Shown: positions 63,861 to 64,000 of the stretch, piece by piece
How positions within the stretch are numbered: the stretch's first letter is position 1
Layout: every line of letters starts with the position of its first letter
Source: Candidatus Methanoperedens sp.
Lineage (GTDB): Archaea; Halobacteriota; Methanosarcinia; Methanosarcinales; Methanoperedenaceae
NCBI GenBank assembly: GCA_026552955.1
Contig: JAPMTS010000047.1
Location: 80,485-144,484 of the forward strand
Direction: 5' to 3'
DNA length: 64,000 nucleotides
The notes under the pieces: generated by a model
Told to the model about the DNA's origin: nothing
Databases searched by the model: none
What the model saw: only the letters and a program-made list of their open reading frames with translations
Translations under genes and position numbers: made by a program

Positions 63861-64000
63861 TGTCAAGGGTACAATCGCCCGGTCAATAGGACTCAAACCG
63901 AAAAAGAGGACTGAGGTAGTTTTAGAGCCTGACATTCCGACTTTAATAGACTACAAAACCTCCTTTTTATAAAAAAATCGTTATCTATATCCAACTAAGC

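Overview
The window is archaeal and most resembles a Methanosarcinales-type euryarchaeon, either a Methanosarcina relative or an ANME-2/Methanoperedens-like lineage. The evidence is the gene set: D-family DNA polymerase large subunit, KEOPS Pcc1, prefoldin beta, PAN proteasomal ATPase, aMBF1, MC1 chromatin protein, coenzyme F420 ligase CofE, an AksA-type homocitrate synthase, and an archaeal L18e-L13-S9-RpoN-RpoK-S2 ribosomal/RNA polymerase cluster. Many genes have a TATA box about 26 nt before the start codon, which fits archaeal leaderless transcription. The genus is inferred; no rRNA is present to settle it.

Layout. 0-6.6 kb: end of a DUF63 membrane protein, a metal-type Lrp/TRASH regulator, a small siroheme reductase-like protein, a decayed ccdA-like gene, and a polyferredoxin membrane protein with a Met/His-rich N-terminus. 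The regulator and the polyferredoxin gene share a palindromic operator. A 1.5-kb gene-poor stretch follows, with one copy of a small-RNA-like element and a decayed HTH gene. 6.7-18.5 kb: housekeeping genes (polC with an intein, carB, a CBS membrane protein, pcc1, pfdB, a DHH phosphoesterase, leuA). 18.7-28.6 kb: an accessory island with a HEAT-repeat protein, a SEC-C protein, VapBC, a type III-like methyltransferase split by an in-frame stop, and a tightly overlapping MNT-HEPN-Res-HD operon. 28.6-31.6 kb: cofE, a PAC2 protein and an asparagine synthase-like gene. 31.6-36.1 kb: five RecA/KaiC-type genes, one fused to a small GTPase and one with a C-terminal membrane anchor. 36.2-41.1 kb: an aldehyde dehydrogenase/aminotransferase pair, two tandem copies of the small-RNA-like element, and two tRNA-modification genes. 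41.2-44.8 kb: an iron-uptake operon (FTR1, DtxR-FeoA, FeoB, Cys-rich protein) with DtxR-type palindromes at its promoter. 45-49.9 kb: tryptophanase/tyrosine phenol-lyase family gene, MEMO1, then the ribosomal operon with an embedded tRNA-Pro. 49.9-54.3 kb: a five-gene cobamide assembly operon. 54.5-64 kb: MC1, a membrane-anchored winged-helix protein, a PEBP lipoprotein, a roadblock protein, PAN and aMBF1 facing away from one TATA box, aksA, mutS and a J-domain protein.

The main candidates for something undescribed are: (1) a three-copy family of about 46-56-nt RNAs whose terminal stem starts at the predicted +1, shows compensatory base changes and encloses a conserved loop; (2) the KaiC-like/GTPase cluster at 31.6-36.1 kb; (3) a TTTAC-N7-GTAAA operator network centred on the TRASH regulator. 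No CRISPR array, rRNA gene or intact insertion sequence was seen.
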